Shown: positions 51,994 to 60,553, counted from the stretch's first letter. The stretch is 64,000 nucleotides of DNA from Mycobacterium sp. (GCF_004298145.1 NZ_SCRH01000048.1:1-64000), one strand, 5' to 3'. A program made the numbers and translations. The notes: generated from the letters alone by a model not told the origin.

Positions 51994-53250
51994 TCAGCGG
52001 TGTTGGGGTCGACGGTTCATCGAGCGTGCGGCCATGATCAAGCTGAACACGACGATGCTGCCGATGACACCGACGCCCACCCGGACCGGCATGGCGTCCG
52101 CGGAACCGATGATCCCGCCGGCCGCAGCGTTATTGGCGGGCCGGTCGGCGGCGGCGGTGTCGCGCTTGGCGGGCGCCAGCGACGGGTCGGGCGCGACCAG
52201 CGAGCCGACCTGGGTGCCCTGCGGGGTGGCGAACCCGTAGTCCAGCAGGTGCGCGGCCTGCTCCCACGGCGCGATCGGCTGGCGGGTCCCGTGCAGCAGC
52301 ACCGCCACCAGCCGCCGCCCGTCGCGGTTGGCCGCGCCCACGAACGTCTGGCCCGCGTCGTCGGTGTACCCGGTCTTGCCGCCCAGGGCGCCGGGGTATT
52401 GGTAGAGCAGCTGGTTGTCGTTTTCCAGCTCGTAGCCCGGGTGGTCGCCGTGGCCGGGGAAATCGAAGGTTCGCGTCGCGACGATGTCGGCGAACGTGGG
52501 GTTCTGCCACGCGTAGCGGTAGAACAGCCCGACGTCGTAGGCCGAGGTGCTCATGCCGGGTGCGTCCAGCCCCGACGGCGTCGCCACCCGGGTGTCCTGG
52601 CCGCCCAGCTTGGCGGCCAGCACGTTGATCTTCTCCAGCGCCTGCTGTATGCCGCCGAGCTGCATGGCCAGCGCGTGGGCGGCGTCGTTGCCGGAGTGCA
52701 TCAGGAGCCCGTGCAGCAGCTGGTTGACGGTGAACACGCCGCCCTCCTGGACGCCGACCTTGGTGCCCTCGGCGGCCGCGTCGTCGGCGGTTCCGGACAC
52801 CGACTTGTTCAGGTTGAGTGTGTTGATGGAGGCCATCGCCACCAGCACCTTGATGATGCTGGCCGGGCGGTGACGACCGTGCGGGTCTTTGGCGGCGATG
52901 ACGGCGCCGCTGTCCAGGTCGGCCACCAGCCAGGCCTCGGCGGACACGTCACCCGGTAGCGGCGGCGTGTTCGGCGCGGCGACGATGCCGCAGCTGCCCA
53001 GGGCGTCACCGCCGATGGACTTGGCGGGTACCGCCAGCGGGATCGGGGGGTCGCCGGCCGTGGGGACCTCCGACGAATCCACCGCCGCCGGGGTGTTCAC
53101 CTTGTACGGGCAGTTCGCGGGTGCGGCATTGGGTTCGGCGCCGGGTTCGGCCCGCCCCAGCGGCAACGCCGCCGGGGCCGCGACCGTGGCCGGGGCGGCC
53201 ATCAGGAAAAACGCCGCTGCCAGGCATGATACGGAACGTAACAGGGTCAT
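51994..53250 (-). CDS. dacB1: D-alanyl-D-alanine carboxypeptidase (penicillin-binding protein)
   Basis: Periplasmic DD-carboxypeptidase trimming peptidoglycan stem peptides. The 418-residue protein has a signal peptide (about residues 1-25), a Pro-rich spacer, and the three active-site motifs: SxxK as PASIIKVL (S about 130), SGN as MHSGNDAA (about 186) and KTG as GGKTGYTDD (about 293). A C-terminal hydrophobic helix (about 388-408) anchors it to the membrane. H37Rv Rv3330. TACTGT lies 9 nt before the ATG, overlapped by the palindrome CTGTGCACAG (53254-53263). Confidence 0.93.
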   Translation of the reverse strand: MTLLRSVSCLAAAFFLMAAPATVAAPAALPLGRAEPGAEPNAAPANCPYKVNTPAAVDSSEVPTAGDPPIPLAVPAKSIGGDALGSCGIVAAPNTPPLPGDVSAEAWLVADLDSGAVIAAKDPHGRHRPASIIKVLVAMASINTLNLNKSVSGTADDAAAEGTKVGVQEGGVFTVNQLLHGLLMHSGNDAAHALAMQLGGIQQALEKINVLAAKLGGQDTRVATPSGLDAPGMSTSAYDVGLFYRYAWQNPTFADIVATRTFDFPGHGDHPGYELENDNQLLYQYPGALGGKTGYTDDAGQTFVGAANRDGRRLVAVLLHGTRQPIAPWEQAAHLLDYGFATPQGTQVGSLVAPDPSLAPAKRDTAAADRPANNAAAGGIIGSADAMPVRVGVGVIGSIVVFSLIMAARSMNRRPQHR

Positions 53251-53421
53251 CGTCTGTGCACAGTAAGCGATCGAGGGCCCGAATCCGGGGAGCCGCGCTG
53301 TGACTGGTGAGACGGAAGTTACTCAGCCGCACCGACGGGCCCGGGTTACGCTGGGCGCGCGGCCGGCGGGAATGCGCCCGCCCGCACCGATTCCAGAGGA
53401 TTTGCCATTTCCGACGATCGA

Positions 53422-53721
53422 TTGTGGACCAGGTTGCGGCGCAAGCGCGATGGCGCGAGTGAGGCGCCCGGCGCCGGCCCGCGCGCGCTGAAGGATTTGC
53501 TCAAACAGGTCGAGAAGGCAACCCAGGTGCGGCGTTCCGGGCTGGATCAGGTGCTGGCGGAGCTGAAGCTGCATCGTGACGCCACAACCGAGCCGGAGCG
53601 GCGGTCGGCACTTGCCTGGCTGTGCAACTCCGTATCGCGGTTCGCGCACAACCCGAGCGCCCCGCATGCCCGCGAGGTGATGCTGGCCGCCGACGCGGTC
53701 AGGCGCGCGCCCATCGGTTAG
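53422..53721 (+). CDS. Small basic helical protein of unknown function
   Basis: A 99-residue (minimum) protein rich in Arg and Leu: ALKDLLKQVEKATQVRRSGLDQVLAELKLHRDATTEPERRSALAWLCNSVSRFAHNP is predicted helical and amphipathic. No family recognised. The start is unclear: TTG 53422 has no ribosome-binding site, whereas AGAGGA (53395-53400) stands 6 nt before an in-frame ATT at 53407, making a rare ATT start possible. A TACGCT hexamer near 53346 could be its -10. Stop overlaps the convergent aminotransferase gene by 4 bp. Confidence 0.6.
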   Translation: MWTRLRRKRDGASEAPGAGPRALKDLLKQVEKATQVRRSGLDQVLAELKLHRDATTEPERRSALAWLCNSVSRFAHNPSAPHAREVMLAADAVRRAPIG

Positions 53722-55061
53722 AGCCGCTCGGACTCCTCGCGCAGGACGCCACGGAGGATGGATTCGATGGTGTCGAATTCGGCTCGGCCACTGATCAGCG
53801 GCGGCGCCAGCTGGATGACCGAATCGCCGCGGTCGTCGGTGCGGCAGTACAGCCCGGCCGCAAACAGCGCCGAGCCGACCCGGGCGAGCAGCACCCGGCG
53901 CTCGGGGTCGCTGAACGTCTGCTTGGTCGCCTTGTCCTTGACCAGTTCCACGCCGTAGAAGAAACCCTCGCCGCGCACGTCGCCGACGATGGGCAGGTCG
54001 TAGAGCTTTTCCAGGGTGGCGCGGAACGCGGGCGCGTTGGTTTTGACGTGATCGTTGAGCCCCTCGCGCTCGAAGATGTCGAGGTTGGCCAGCCCGACGG
54101 CCGCCGAAACCGGGTGGCCGCCAAAGGTATAGCCGTGCGGGAACATCGTCGCGCCGTCGTTGAACGGCTCGAACAAGCGCTCGCTGGCGATCATGGCGCC
54201 GATCGGCGAGTAGCCCGACGTCATCCCCTTGGCGCAGGTGATCATGTCGGGCACGTAGCCGAAGTCGTCGCAGGCGAACATCGACCCGATGCGGCCGAAC
54301 GCGCAGATCACCTCGTCGGAGACCAACAGCACGTCGTAGGAGTCGCAGATCTGGCGCACCCGTTCGAAATAGCCTGGGGGAGGAGGGATGCTGCCTCCGG
54401 CGTTCTGCACCGGCTCGAGGAATACCGCGGCCACGGTGTCGGGGCCCTCGAACTCGATGGCCTCGGCGATCCGGTCCGCGGCCCACTGCCCGAAGGCCTT
54501 GGCGTCGGTTTCCAGACCGGCTCCGAACGGTTCCGGCGCCCGATAGAAATTGGTGTTGGGCACCCGGAAGCCCCCGGGCGTCACTGGCTCGAACGGCGCC
54601 TTGTAGCGGGGCAGCCCGGTGATCGCCAGGGCGCCCTGGGTGGTGCCGTGGTAGGCCACCGATCGCGAAATCACCTTGTACTTACCGGGTTTGCCGGTGA
54701 GCTTGAAGTACTGCTTGGCCAGTTTCCACGCGGTCTCGACGGCCTCGGTGCCGCCGGTGGTGAAGAAGACCCGGTTCAGGTCGCCCGGCGTGTAGCCCGC
54801 GAGACGCTCGGCGAGCTCGATGGCCGTCGGGGTGGCATACCCCCACAGCGGGAAGAACGCCAGCGTGCCCGCCTGCCGGGCGGCGGCCTCGGCGAGCTCG
54901 GCCCGGCCGTGGCCGACCTGCACGGTGAACAGCCCGGAAAGGCCGTCGAGGTAGCTCTTGCCGCGGTCGTCGAAGATGGTGACGCCCTCGCCGCGGGTGA
55001 TGATCGGCGGCGTGATTCCCGGGCCGTGCCGGGAGAAGTGCAGCCACAGGTTGTCGGTCAT
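53718..55061 (-). CDS. Class III (omega) aminotransferase
   Basis: A 447-residue PLP enzyme, homologue of Rv3329. Features: opening LWLHFSRHGPG, substrate/PLP region FTTGGTEAVETAWKLAKQYF (about 108-127), AYHGTTQGALAITG, DEVICAFGRIGSMFA (PLP Asp about 255), and the PLP Lys in TCAKGMTSGYSPIG (about 283), with YTFGGHPVSAAVGLANL. Likely an amine:pyruvate or omega-amino-acid aminotransferase; the exact substrate is unknown. ATG 55061 is chosen from the family N terminus; the open frame upstream runs through the 57-bp repeats. TACGCT lies 10 nt before the ATG. Confidence 0.9.
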   Translation of the reverse strand: MTDNLWLHFSRHGPGITPPIITRGEGVTIFDDRGKSYLDGLSGLFTVQVGHGRAELAEAAARQAGTLAFFPLWGYATPTAIELAERLAGYTPGDLNRVFFTTGGTEAVETAWKLAKQYFKLTGKPGKYKVISRSVAYHGTTQGALAITGLPRYKAPFEPVTPGGFRVPNTNFYRAPEPFGAGLETDAKAFGQWAADRIAEAIEFEGPDTVAAVFLEPVQNAGGSIPPPPGYFERVRQICDSYDVLLVSDEVICAFGRIGSMFACDDFGYVPDMITCAKGMTSGYSPIGAMIASERLFEPFNDGATMFPHGYTFGGHPVSAAVGLANLDIFEREGLNDHVKTNAPAFRATLEKLYDLPIVGDVRGEGFFYGVELVKDKATKQTFSDPERRVLLARVGSALFAAGLYCRTDDRGDSVIQLAPPLISGRAEFDTIESILRGVLREESERL

Positions 55062-55080
55062 GTTGGTGGTGAGCGTAACG

Positions 55081-55260
55081 CTAGGTTCGATCGCCCGGCT
55101 CCTCACTCGCGCCGTTCCGGCGCTCGCCGTCGCCGGGCTAGGTTCGATCGCCCGGCTCCTCACTCGCGCCGTTCCGGCGCTCGCCGTCGCCGGGCTAGGT
55201 TCGATCGCCCGGCTCCTCACTCGCGCCGTTCCGGCGCTCGTCGTCGCCGGGCTAGGCTCG
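55081..55260. repeat. 57-bp minisatellite carrying promoter-like elements
   Basis: Three tandem 57-bp units start at 55081, 55138 and 55195, and a fourth partial unit at 55252 runs into the sigJ -10. The first two are identical; the third differs by one base. Each begins ctaggttcgatcgcccggct and holds the dyad GCGCCG-TTC-CGGCGC. Each also has a TAGGTT hexamer; in the fourth copy this is TAGGCT, 7 nt before the sigJ ATG. The repeat fills the divergent promoter region between the aminotransferase and sigJ. Confidence 0.92.
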
Positions 55261-55265
55261 TCGGT
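55253..55265 (+). promoter_or_regulatory. Probable leaderless promoter of sigJ
   Basis: TAGGCT (55253-55258) followed by 7 nt and ATG 55266. The -35 position would fall inside the third 57-bp repeat unit, where no TTGACA-like hexamer is seen, consistent with an alternative sigma factor. Confidence 0.4.
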
Positions 55266-56180
55266 ATGACCTCGACGCGGGTCGCCGAATTCGAAGCCCT
55301 TCGGCCGCATCTCATGTCGGTGGCCTACCGGTTGACCGGCACCGTCGCCGATGCCGAGGACATCGTCCAGGATGCCTGGCTGCGCTGGCACCGGCAGGAC
55401 ACGGCAATAGCCGACCTGCGGGCGTGGTTGACCACGGTGGTGAGCAGGCTGGGTCTGGACAGGTTGCGCTCGGCCGCGCATCGTCGCGAGACCTACACCG
55501 GAAACTGGCTGCCCGAGCCGGTGGTCACCGGGTTGGGTCCCCCTGCTCCGGAAGCCGATCCGTTGTCGGCGGTGGTGGCCGGCGAGGACGCCCGATTCGC
55601 GGCGATGGTGGTGCTGGAACGGCTCTCGCCCGATCAGCGGGTCGCGTTCGTGTTGCACGACGGGTTCGCCGTGCCGTTCGCCGAGGTGGCCGAGGTGCTG
55701 GGAACCAGCGAGGCCGGCGCCCGGCAGCTCGCGTCGCGGGCGCGCAAGGCCGTCACGGCCGAGCCGCCGCCCGAACCGGATCCGTCGCACAACGAGGTGG
55801 TGGGCAAGTTGTTGGCCGCCATGGCCGCCGCCGATCTGGAGGCCGTGGTGGCGCTGCTGCACCCGGACGTGATCCTGACCGGCGATGCGAATGGCAAGGC
55901 GCCCACCGCAATCAACGTCATCCAGGGTGCGGACAAGGTGGCCCGATTCTTCTTTGGCCTGGCGCAGCGTTACGGCCCGTCGATGTTCACCGCCTATCAG
56001 CTGGGGTTCGTCAACGGCGAACTCGGCATCTACACGGCCGGCTGCCCGGCCGGTGACGGCTACCGCGAGATGGCGCCGCGGATCACGGCGGTGACGATGC
56101 GCGACGGAAAGGTCTGCGCGCTATGGGATATCGCCAATCCCGAGAAGTTCACCGGGTCTCCGCTGCGTCCGTCTCGTTAG
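55266..56180 (+). CDS. sigJ: ECF sigma factor SigJ (ECF41 group)
   Basis: A 304-residue extracytoplasmic-function sigma factor with a C-terminal SnoaL-like regulatory domain. Sigma-2 about residues 10-75 (HLMSVAYRLTGTVADAEDIVQDAWLRW), linker with the ECF41 WLPEPVV motif (about 80-86), sigma-4 about 105-165 (RLSPDQRVAFVLHDGFAVPFAEVAEVLGTSEAGARQLASRARK), SnoaL-like domain about 180-300. The usual DGGGK/R motif of that domain reads DANGK here. ECF41 factors lack a separate anti-sigma factor; the C-terminal domain fulfils that role. In M. tuberculosis SigJ (Rv3328c) contributes to peroxide resistance. Start from family N terminus and leaderless promoter. Confidence 0.92.
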   Translation: MTSTRVAEFEALRPHLMSVAYRLTGTVADAEDIVQDAWLRWHRQDTAIADLRAWLTTVVSRLGLDRLRSAAHRRETYTGNWLPEPVVTGLGPPAPEADPLSAVVAGEDARFAAMVVLERLSPDQRVAFVLHDGFAVPFAEVAEVLGTSEAGARQLASRARKAVTAEPPPEPDPSHNEVVGKLLAAMAAADLEAVVALLHPDVILTGDANGKAPTAINVIQGADKVARFFFGLAQRYGPSMFTAYQLGFVNGELGIYTAGCPAGDGYREMAPRITAVTMRDGKVCALWDIANPEKFTGSPLRPSR

Positions 56181-56197
56181 TACACGACCTGTGGGTG

Positions 56198-56551
56198 TCA
56201 CATCGACACGATGACGAAACCGAGCGTGGCTGCGCACAAAGCAAGCATGCCGGTCGCATTGACGAATAGGTTACGGCCGAAATCGCGAGTCGTGACATGC
56301 ATTGTGATCGCGATGATGAAGTAGCCGACCAGCGCAACGCCGGTCACTAACGCAAGCGGCGGGAACCAGATCCCGATTATCAGGCCGGCTGCCGATGCGA
56401 CTTTCAGGACCGGTAGAACGCGCCAGAAGCGGCGCGGAAACCGGACGTCGACCAGGCAGTCACGGATGAATCCGACAGGTTTCCAGCAGAGAGCGGCATC
56501 GGCGAGCTGGATCACGGCCAGCGCGGCGAGCGGCCACCAGGTGATGATCAT
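56198..56551 (-). CDS. DoxX-like four-helix membrane protein
   Basis: A 117-residue protein with four hydrophobic helices (about residues 5-22, 45-65, 68-90, 97-115) and the DoxX-like signature PLPRRFWRVLPVLKVASAAGLIIGIW-type segment (RFPRRFWRVLPVLKVASA). Function unknown; related proteins are linked to redox or detoxification genes. AGGAGA stands 5 nt before ATG 56551, fixing the start. It converges with sigJ (17 bp between stops). Genes for small redox or DoxX proteins often neighbour ECF41 sigma factors, so it may be a SigJ target, though the orientation gives no direct proof. Confidence 0.85.
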   Translation of the reverse strand: MIITWWPLAALAVIQLADAALCWKPVGFIRDCLVDVRFPRRFWRVLPVLKVASAAGLIIGIWFPPLALVTGVALVGYFIIAITMHVTTRDFGRNLFVNATGMLALCAATLGFVIVSM

Positions 56552-56874
56552 GAATGTCTCCTGATTTCGGTGCGAATGGGTTACGCGCTGGAGACGGTGT
56601 AGCCGGCAGATATGTGACTGCCGATGATCGTTGAGCGTGACACTGGCACCACGGCTCGGGAACGTGGCCGTGGCGCCGCTTTTGGGGACAGGGGCTCGAT
56701 CCGAGCTTTCTGTGTCATATCCCTCAGACGAGGCAGGCCTGAGATGTGTGACGGTCCGTGGCACCAATAGAAAGGTTTCAAACGTGCCATCGCATGCGGT
56801 AGCACTTTCGCGAATAGCGCGCCGGTTCTGGAGAGGTACTCCTGTGACGGATGCTGCGCTGATCGACGGGCCAA
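56552..56874. other. Gene-free region between DoxX-like gene and sdhB
   Basis: About 320 bp. Open frames of up to 86 codons exist on both strands but have no recognisable family, no convincing ribosome-binding site, and base composition near 58% G+C. It must contain the promoter of the DoxX-like gene on its left side. It may be a decayed gene; I see nothing definite. Confidence 0.4.
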
Positions 56875-57678
56875 TCAGCGCGAGAACATGATCGCGCGCT
56901 TGACCTCCTGGATCGCCTTGGTGACCTGGATGCCGCGCGGGCAGGCCTCGGTGCAGTTGAACGTGGTGCGGCACCGCCACACGCCGTCGACCTCGTTGAG
57001 GATGTCCAGGCGTTCGGCGGCGCCCTCGTCGCGGCTGTCGAAGATGAAGCGGTGTGCGTTGACGAACGCCGCCGGTCCGTAATAGCTGCCCTCGTGCCAG
57101 AAGACCGGGCAACTGGTGGTGCACGCCGCGCACAGGATGCACTTGGTGGTGTCGTCGTAGCGGGCGCGGTCGGTCGGGCTCTGGATGCGTTCGCGGGTCG
57201 GCGGGTTGCCGGAGGTGATCAGGTACGGCTTGATCGCCCGGTAGGCGTCGAAGAACGGCTCCATGTCGACCACCAGGTCCTTCTCGACCGGCAGCCCGCG
57301 GATCGGCTCGACCGTAATGGTCAAGGTCTTTCCGGGCTTTGGCTTTTCGGGCAGCAGATCCCGCATCAGCACCTTGCACGCCAGCCGATTGACACCGTTG
57401 ATCCGCATGGCGTCCGAACCGCACACCCCGTGCGCGCAGGAGCGGCGGAAGGTCAGCGTCCCGTCCAGGTAGCTCTTGATGTAGATCAGCAGGTTGAGCA
57501 TCCGGTCGCTGGGCAGGCACGGCACCCGAAAGCTTTGCCAGCCACCGGTTTCCGCGAAGGCGTCGGGCTGGTCGGGGTTGAACCTGGCGATCTTGACGGT
57601 CACCATCACCGCCCCGTCGGGAACGGGCGGCAGGGGCGGTTCCAGAGTCTCCACCTGTGGCCCTACAACGTCCGTCAT
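56875..57678 (-). CDS. sdhB: Succinate dehydrogenase iron-sulfur subunit
   Basis: A 267-residue subunit carrying electrons from flavin to quinone. Three clusters: 2Fe-2S (CAHGVCGSDAMRINGVNRLAC, about 82-102), 4Fe-4S (CILCAACTTSCPVF, about 178-191) and 3Fe-4S (CRTTFNCTEACPRGI, about 238-252). Start codon overlaps the sdhA stop by one base (TGATG). Last gene of sdhCDAB; H37Rv Rv3319. Confidence 0.96.
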   Translation of the reverse strand: MTDVVGPQVETLEPPLPPVPDGAVMVTVKIARFNPDQPDAFAETGGWQSFRVPCLPSDRMLNLLIYIKSYLDGTLTFRRSCAHGVCGSDAMRINGVNRLACKVLMRDLLPEKPKPGKTLTITVEPIRGLPVEKDLVVDMEPFFDAYRAIKPYLITSGNPPTRERIQSPTDRARYDDTTKCILCAACTTSCPVFWHEGSYYGPAAFVNAHRFIFDSRDEGAAERLDILNEVDGVWRCRTTFNCTEACPRGIQVTKAIQEVKRAIMFSR

Positions 57679-59450
57679 CAGTACTTCCGTTCCTTGGGTT
57701 CGTAGCGCGTCTGCACCACGGGCTTGAAGTCCAGCGCGATGTCGCTCAGCAGGTCGCTGCCCTGCTTATCGGTCCCAATTTCCTTGTAGGCCATGGTGTG
57801 GCGCATGTAGTTGACGTCGTCCCGGTTCGGGTAGTCCTCGCGGGCGTGGCCGCCGCGAGACTCCTTGCGGTTTAGCGCCCCGACCACGGTGACCTCGGCC
57901 AGTTCCAGCAAAAAGCCCAGCTCGATGGCTTCCAGCAGGTCGCTGTTGAAGCGCTTTCCCTTGTCGTGCACGGTAATTCGGGAATATCGCTCCTTCAAGG
58001 CGTGGATGTCGGTCAGCGCCTGCTTCAGCGTCTCTTCGGTGCGGAACACCGCGGCGTTGTTGTCCATGGTCTGCTGCAGGGCGCCCCGGATGTCGGCGAC
58101 GCGCTCGGTGCCGTGCTCGCTCAAGATGTCGCCGACCCAGCCGACGACCATCGCCGCCGGCTCCGGGGGCATGTCGACGAAGTCGTGTCGCCGCGCGTAA
58201 TTGGCGGCGGCGATGCCGGCGCGGCGGCCGAACACGTTGATGTCCAGCAGCGAGTTGGTGCCCAGCCGGTTGGCGCCATGCACCGACACACACGCGCACT
58301 CGCCGGCCGCGTACAGGCCGGGAACGGTGGATGTGTTGTCGGCCAACACCTGTCCGGTGACGGTGGTGGGGATGCCGCCCATCACGTAGTGGCACGTCGG
58401 GTACACCGGGACCAGCTCGTGCACCGGGTCCACACCCAGATAGGTGCGGGCGAACTCGGTGATGTCGGGCAGTTTGGCCGCGAGCACATCCTCGCCGAGG
58501 TGGCGGACGTCGATGTAGACGTAGTCCTTGTGCGGGCCGGCGCCGCGGCCCTCCAGGACCTCCAGAACCATGGACCGGGCGACGATGTCGCGCGGCGCCA
58601 GGTCGACGATCGTCGGAGCGTAGCGCTCCATGAACCGCTCACCCTCGCCGTTGAGCAGCCGCCCACCCTCGCCGCGCACGGCCTCGGAGATCAAGATGCC
58701 CAAACCGGCCAGTCCGGTCGGGTGGAATTGGTGAAACTCCATGTCCTCCAACGGAAGTCCCTTGCGGAAGACGATGCCGATGCCGTCGCCGGTCAGGGTG
58801 TGTGCGTTCGAGGTGGTCTTGTACATCCGGCCCGAGCCGCCGGTCGCGAGCACGATGGCCTTGGCGTGGAAGACGTGGATCTCGCCGGTGGCCAGCTCGT
58901 AGGCGACCACACCGGTGGCCACCGGCCCGCTCGGGGTCTGGGTGAGCACCAGGTCCAGCGCGTAGAACTCGTTGAAGAACTCCACGTCGTGACGGACGCA
59001 GTTCTGATACAGCGTCTGCAGGATCATGTGCCCGGTGCGGTCGGCGGCGTAACAGGACCGGCGCACCGGGGCCTTGCCGTGGTCGCGGGTGTGCCCGCCG
59101 AAGCGGCGCTGGTCGATGCGGCCCTCGGGGGTGCGGTTGAACGGCATCCCCATCTTCTCCAGGTCGAGCACCGCGTCGATGGCTTCCTTGCACATGATCT
59201 CCACCGCGTCCTGGTCGGCGAGGTAGTCGCCGCCCTTGACGGTGTCGAAGGTGTGCCATTCCCAGTTGTCGTCTTCGACGTTGGCCAGCGCCGCGCACAT
59301 CCCGCCCTGGGCGGCCCCGGTGTGGCTGCGGGTGGGGTAGAGCTTGGTCAGCACCGCCGTACGCGTCCGAGGAGCCGCTTCCACCGCGGCCCGCATCCCG
59401 GCACCGCCCGCACCGACGATCACCACGTCGTACCGGTGTTGCTGGATCAC
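57678..59450 (-). CDS. sdhA: Succinate dehydrogenase flavoprotein subunit
   Basis: A 590-residue subunit that oxidises succinate to fumarate. N-terminal FAD fold VVIVGAGGAGMRAAV (about residues 9-23), the covalent-FAD His in TRSHTGAAQGGMCAAL (about 41-56), and the active-site segment MEFHQFHPTGLAG (about 236-248). CHYVMGGIPT, GEC(A)CVSVHGANRLGTNSLLD and the C-terminal RKESRGGHAREDYPNRDD with catalytic Arg are present. Overlaps sdhB by one base and starts 15 bp after sdhD. H37Rv Rv3318. Confidence 0.96.
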   Translation of the reverse strand: MIQQHRYDVVIVGAGGAGMRAAVEAAPRTRTAVLTKLYPTRSHTGAAQGGMCAALANVEDDNWEWHTFDTVKGGDYLADQDAVEIMCKEAIDAVLDLEKMGMPFNRTPEGRIDQRRFGGHTRDHGKAPVRRSCYAADRTGHMILQTLYQNCVRHDVEFFNEFYALDLVLTQTPSGPVATGVVAYELATGEIHVFHAKAIVLATGGSGRMYKTTSNAHTLTGDGIGIVFRKGLPLEDMEFHQFHPTGLAGLGILISEAVRGEGGRLLNGEGERFMERYAPTIVDLAPRDIVARSMVLEVLEGRGAGPHKDYVYIDVRHLGEDVLAAKLPDITEFARTYLGVDPVHELVPVYPTCHYVMGGIPTTVTGQVLADNTSTVPGLYAAGECACVSVHGANRLGTNSLLDINVFGRRAGIAAANYARRHDFVDMPPEPAAMVVGWVGDILSEHGTERVADIRGALQQTMDNNAAVFRTEETLKQALTDIHALKERYSRITVHDKGKRFNSDLLEAIELGFLLELAEVTVVGALNRKESRGGHAREDYPNRDDVNYMRHTMAYKEIGTDKQGSDLLSDIALDFKPVVQTRYEPKERKY

Positions 59451-59467
59451 GGGTCAGCCTCCCTCGA

Positions 59468-59935
59468 TCAGGAAATGTTGGGGTCGAATGTCAGCAGCAC
59501 GTAGGTGCCCAGCACCAACGTGAACCCCATCGACAACAACAGCAGGCTGTTGAGCCAGAACCGGGTGCTGTCCTTGCGGCTGTAGTCGTCGATGATGGTG
59601 CGCAGGCCGTTGCCGCCGTGCAGTTGCGCCAGCCACAGCAGCGCCAGGTCCCAGATTTGCCAGAACGGCGACGCCCAGCGCTGCGCCACATAGTTGAAGT
59701 CGATGCGGTAAACGCCGTTGTCCCACATCAGCATGATGAACAGGTGGCCGATCGCCAGGACGAGCAGCGCGACGCCCGAGAACCGCATGAACAGCCAGGC
59801 GAATTTCTCGAAGTTGGGGATGCCGGCCCGGTGCCGCGGCGAACGGGGATTGTCCAGGCTGGCGGGGCGGTCGTGGGAGCGTTGCTTGACCGGCGCCGTC
59901 TGGCCCCGGGTCAGCTGAAGATCGGGGCTGCTCAT
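59468..59935 (-). CDS. sdhD: Succinate dehydrogenase membrane subunit D
   Basis: A 155-residue membrane anchor with about 45 polar N-terminal residues and three helices (about 48-70, 88-106 region, 125-148). The segment LLVLAIGHLFIMLMWDNG in helix 1 contains a His suited as a heme ligand, and the helix-2 region DLALLWLAQLHGGNGLRTIIDDY is the usual quinone-side motif. Start overlaps the sdhC stop as ATGA. H37Rv Rv3317 (144 aa). Confidence 0.93.
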   Translation of the reverse strand: MSSPDLQLTRGQTAPVKQRSHDRPASLDNPRSPRHRAGIPNFEKFAWLFMRFSGVALLVLAIGHLFIMLMWDNGVYRIDFNYVAQRWASPFWQIWDLALLWLAQLHGGNGLRTIIDDYSRKDSTRFWLNSLLLLSMGFTLVLGTYVLLTFDPNIS

Positions 59936-60369
59936 CGGAAGTGGTCCATCATGTGGACCACGGTCACCACGCCGGCCGAGACCATCAGCAGCAGGAACAC
60001 GACGCCGACGATCCAGAACATCAGCCGCTGGTAGCGCGGGCCTTCGGACCAGAAGTCGATCAGGATCACCCGGATCCCGTTCAGGCCGTGGAATCCGACC
60101 GCGGCGATCAGGCCGTATTCCATCAGGCCGACGATCGGCATCTGATAGTCGTGGATCACCGCGTTGTAGGTCTGCGGGCTGACCCGCAGCATCGCGGCGT
60201 CCAGGACGTGCACGAACAGGAAAAAGAAGATCGTCGCGCCGCTGATGCGATGCAGCACCCACGCCCACATGCCGGGATCTCCCCGGTACAGGGTCCGCGG
60301 CGGCCTGCGTTTACGCGATGGAGCCGGTACCGGTGTCGCCGGATCCGCGGTTGTCGGTTGCGTACTCAC
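59932..60369 (-). CDS. sdhC: Succinate dehydrogenase cytochrome b subunit C
   Basis: A 145-residue anchor subunit with three helices. The signature HRISGATIFFFLFVHVLDAAML (about residues 46-67) includes two His for heme binding and quinone contact; helix 2 is IVGLMEYGLIAAVGFHGLNGIRVILID. GTG 60369 gives an N terminus longer than H37Rv SdhC (112 aa, starting at the equivalent of MWAWVLHRISG); the latter ATG at residue 34 is an alternative. The leader contains three GTCGC-type repeats (60396-60428). First gene of sdhCDAB. Confidence 0.9.
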   Translation of the reverse strand: MSTQPTTADPATPVPAPSRKRRPPRTLYRGDPGMWAWVLHRISGATIFFFLFVHVLDAAMLRVSPQTYNAVIHDYQMPIVGLMEYGLIAAVGFHGLNGIRVILIDFWSEGPRYQRLMFWIVGVVFLLLMVSAGVVTVVHMMDHFR

Positions 60370-60395
60370 CCCAGTGTCACCCCAGTCCTCCGCCT

Positions 60396-60428
60396 TTTTG
60401 CGACATGCTTTGTGCGACGTTGCGCGAC
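60396..60428 (-). promoter_or_regulatory. Three direct repeats upstream of sdhC
   Basis: On the minus strand GTCGCGCAA (60428-60420), GTCGCACAA (60418-60410) and GTCGCAAAA (60404-60396) share the pattern GTCGCNNAA at 10- and 14-bp intervals, 27-59 bp before the sdhC start. They look like half-sites for a regulator on one face of the helix. A separate dyad GAGCT-T-AGCTC lies at 60446-60456. Confidence 0.35.
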
Positions 60429-60553
60429 AGTCACGCCGGGCACTTGAGCTTAGCTCGCACACGGCGTGGCTTGCGCCGATGTCCGTCAAGCGAAATGCCG
60501 TGTTGCGGCTAGGGTGACTGTCGGAAGCGGCCATGGGTGAGCGGGGTTGCGTG

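Noticed and set aside
55081..55260. Possible CRISPR array from the 57-bp units
   Set aside because: Units are directly abutting with no unique spacers and no cas genes nearby; it is a minisatellite.
53622..55265. In-frame extension of sigJ upstream by about 550 codons
   Set aside because: It runs antisense to the aminotransferase and through the 57-bp repeats; sigJ has a family-type N terminus and a promoter at 55253.
56631..56891. 86-codon frame between the DoxX-like gene and sdhB
   Set aside because: No ribosome-binding site, no recognisable family, and it overlaps the end of sdhB on the opposite strand.
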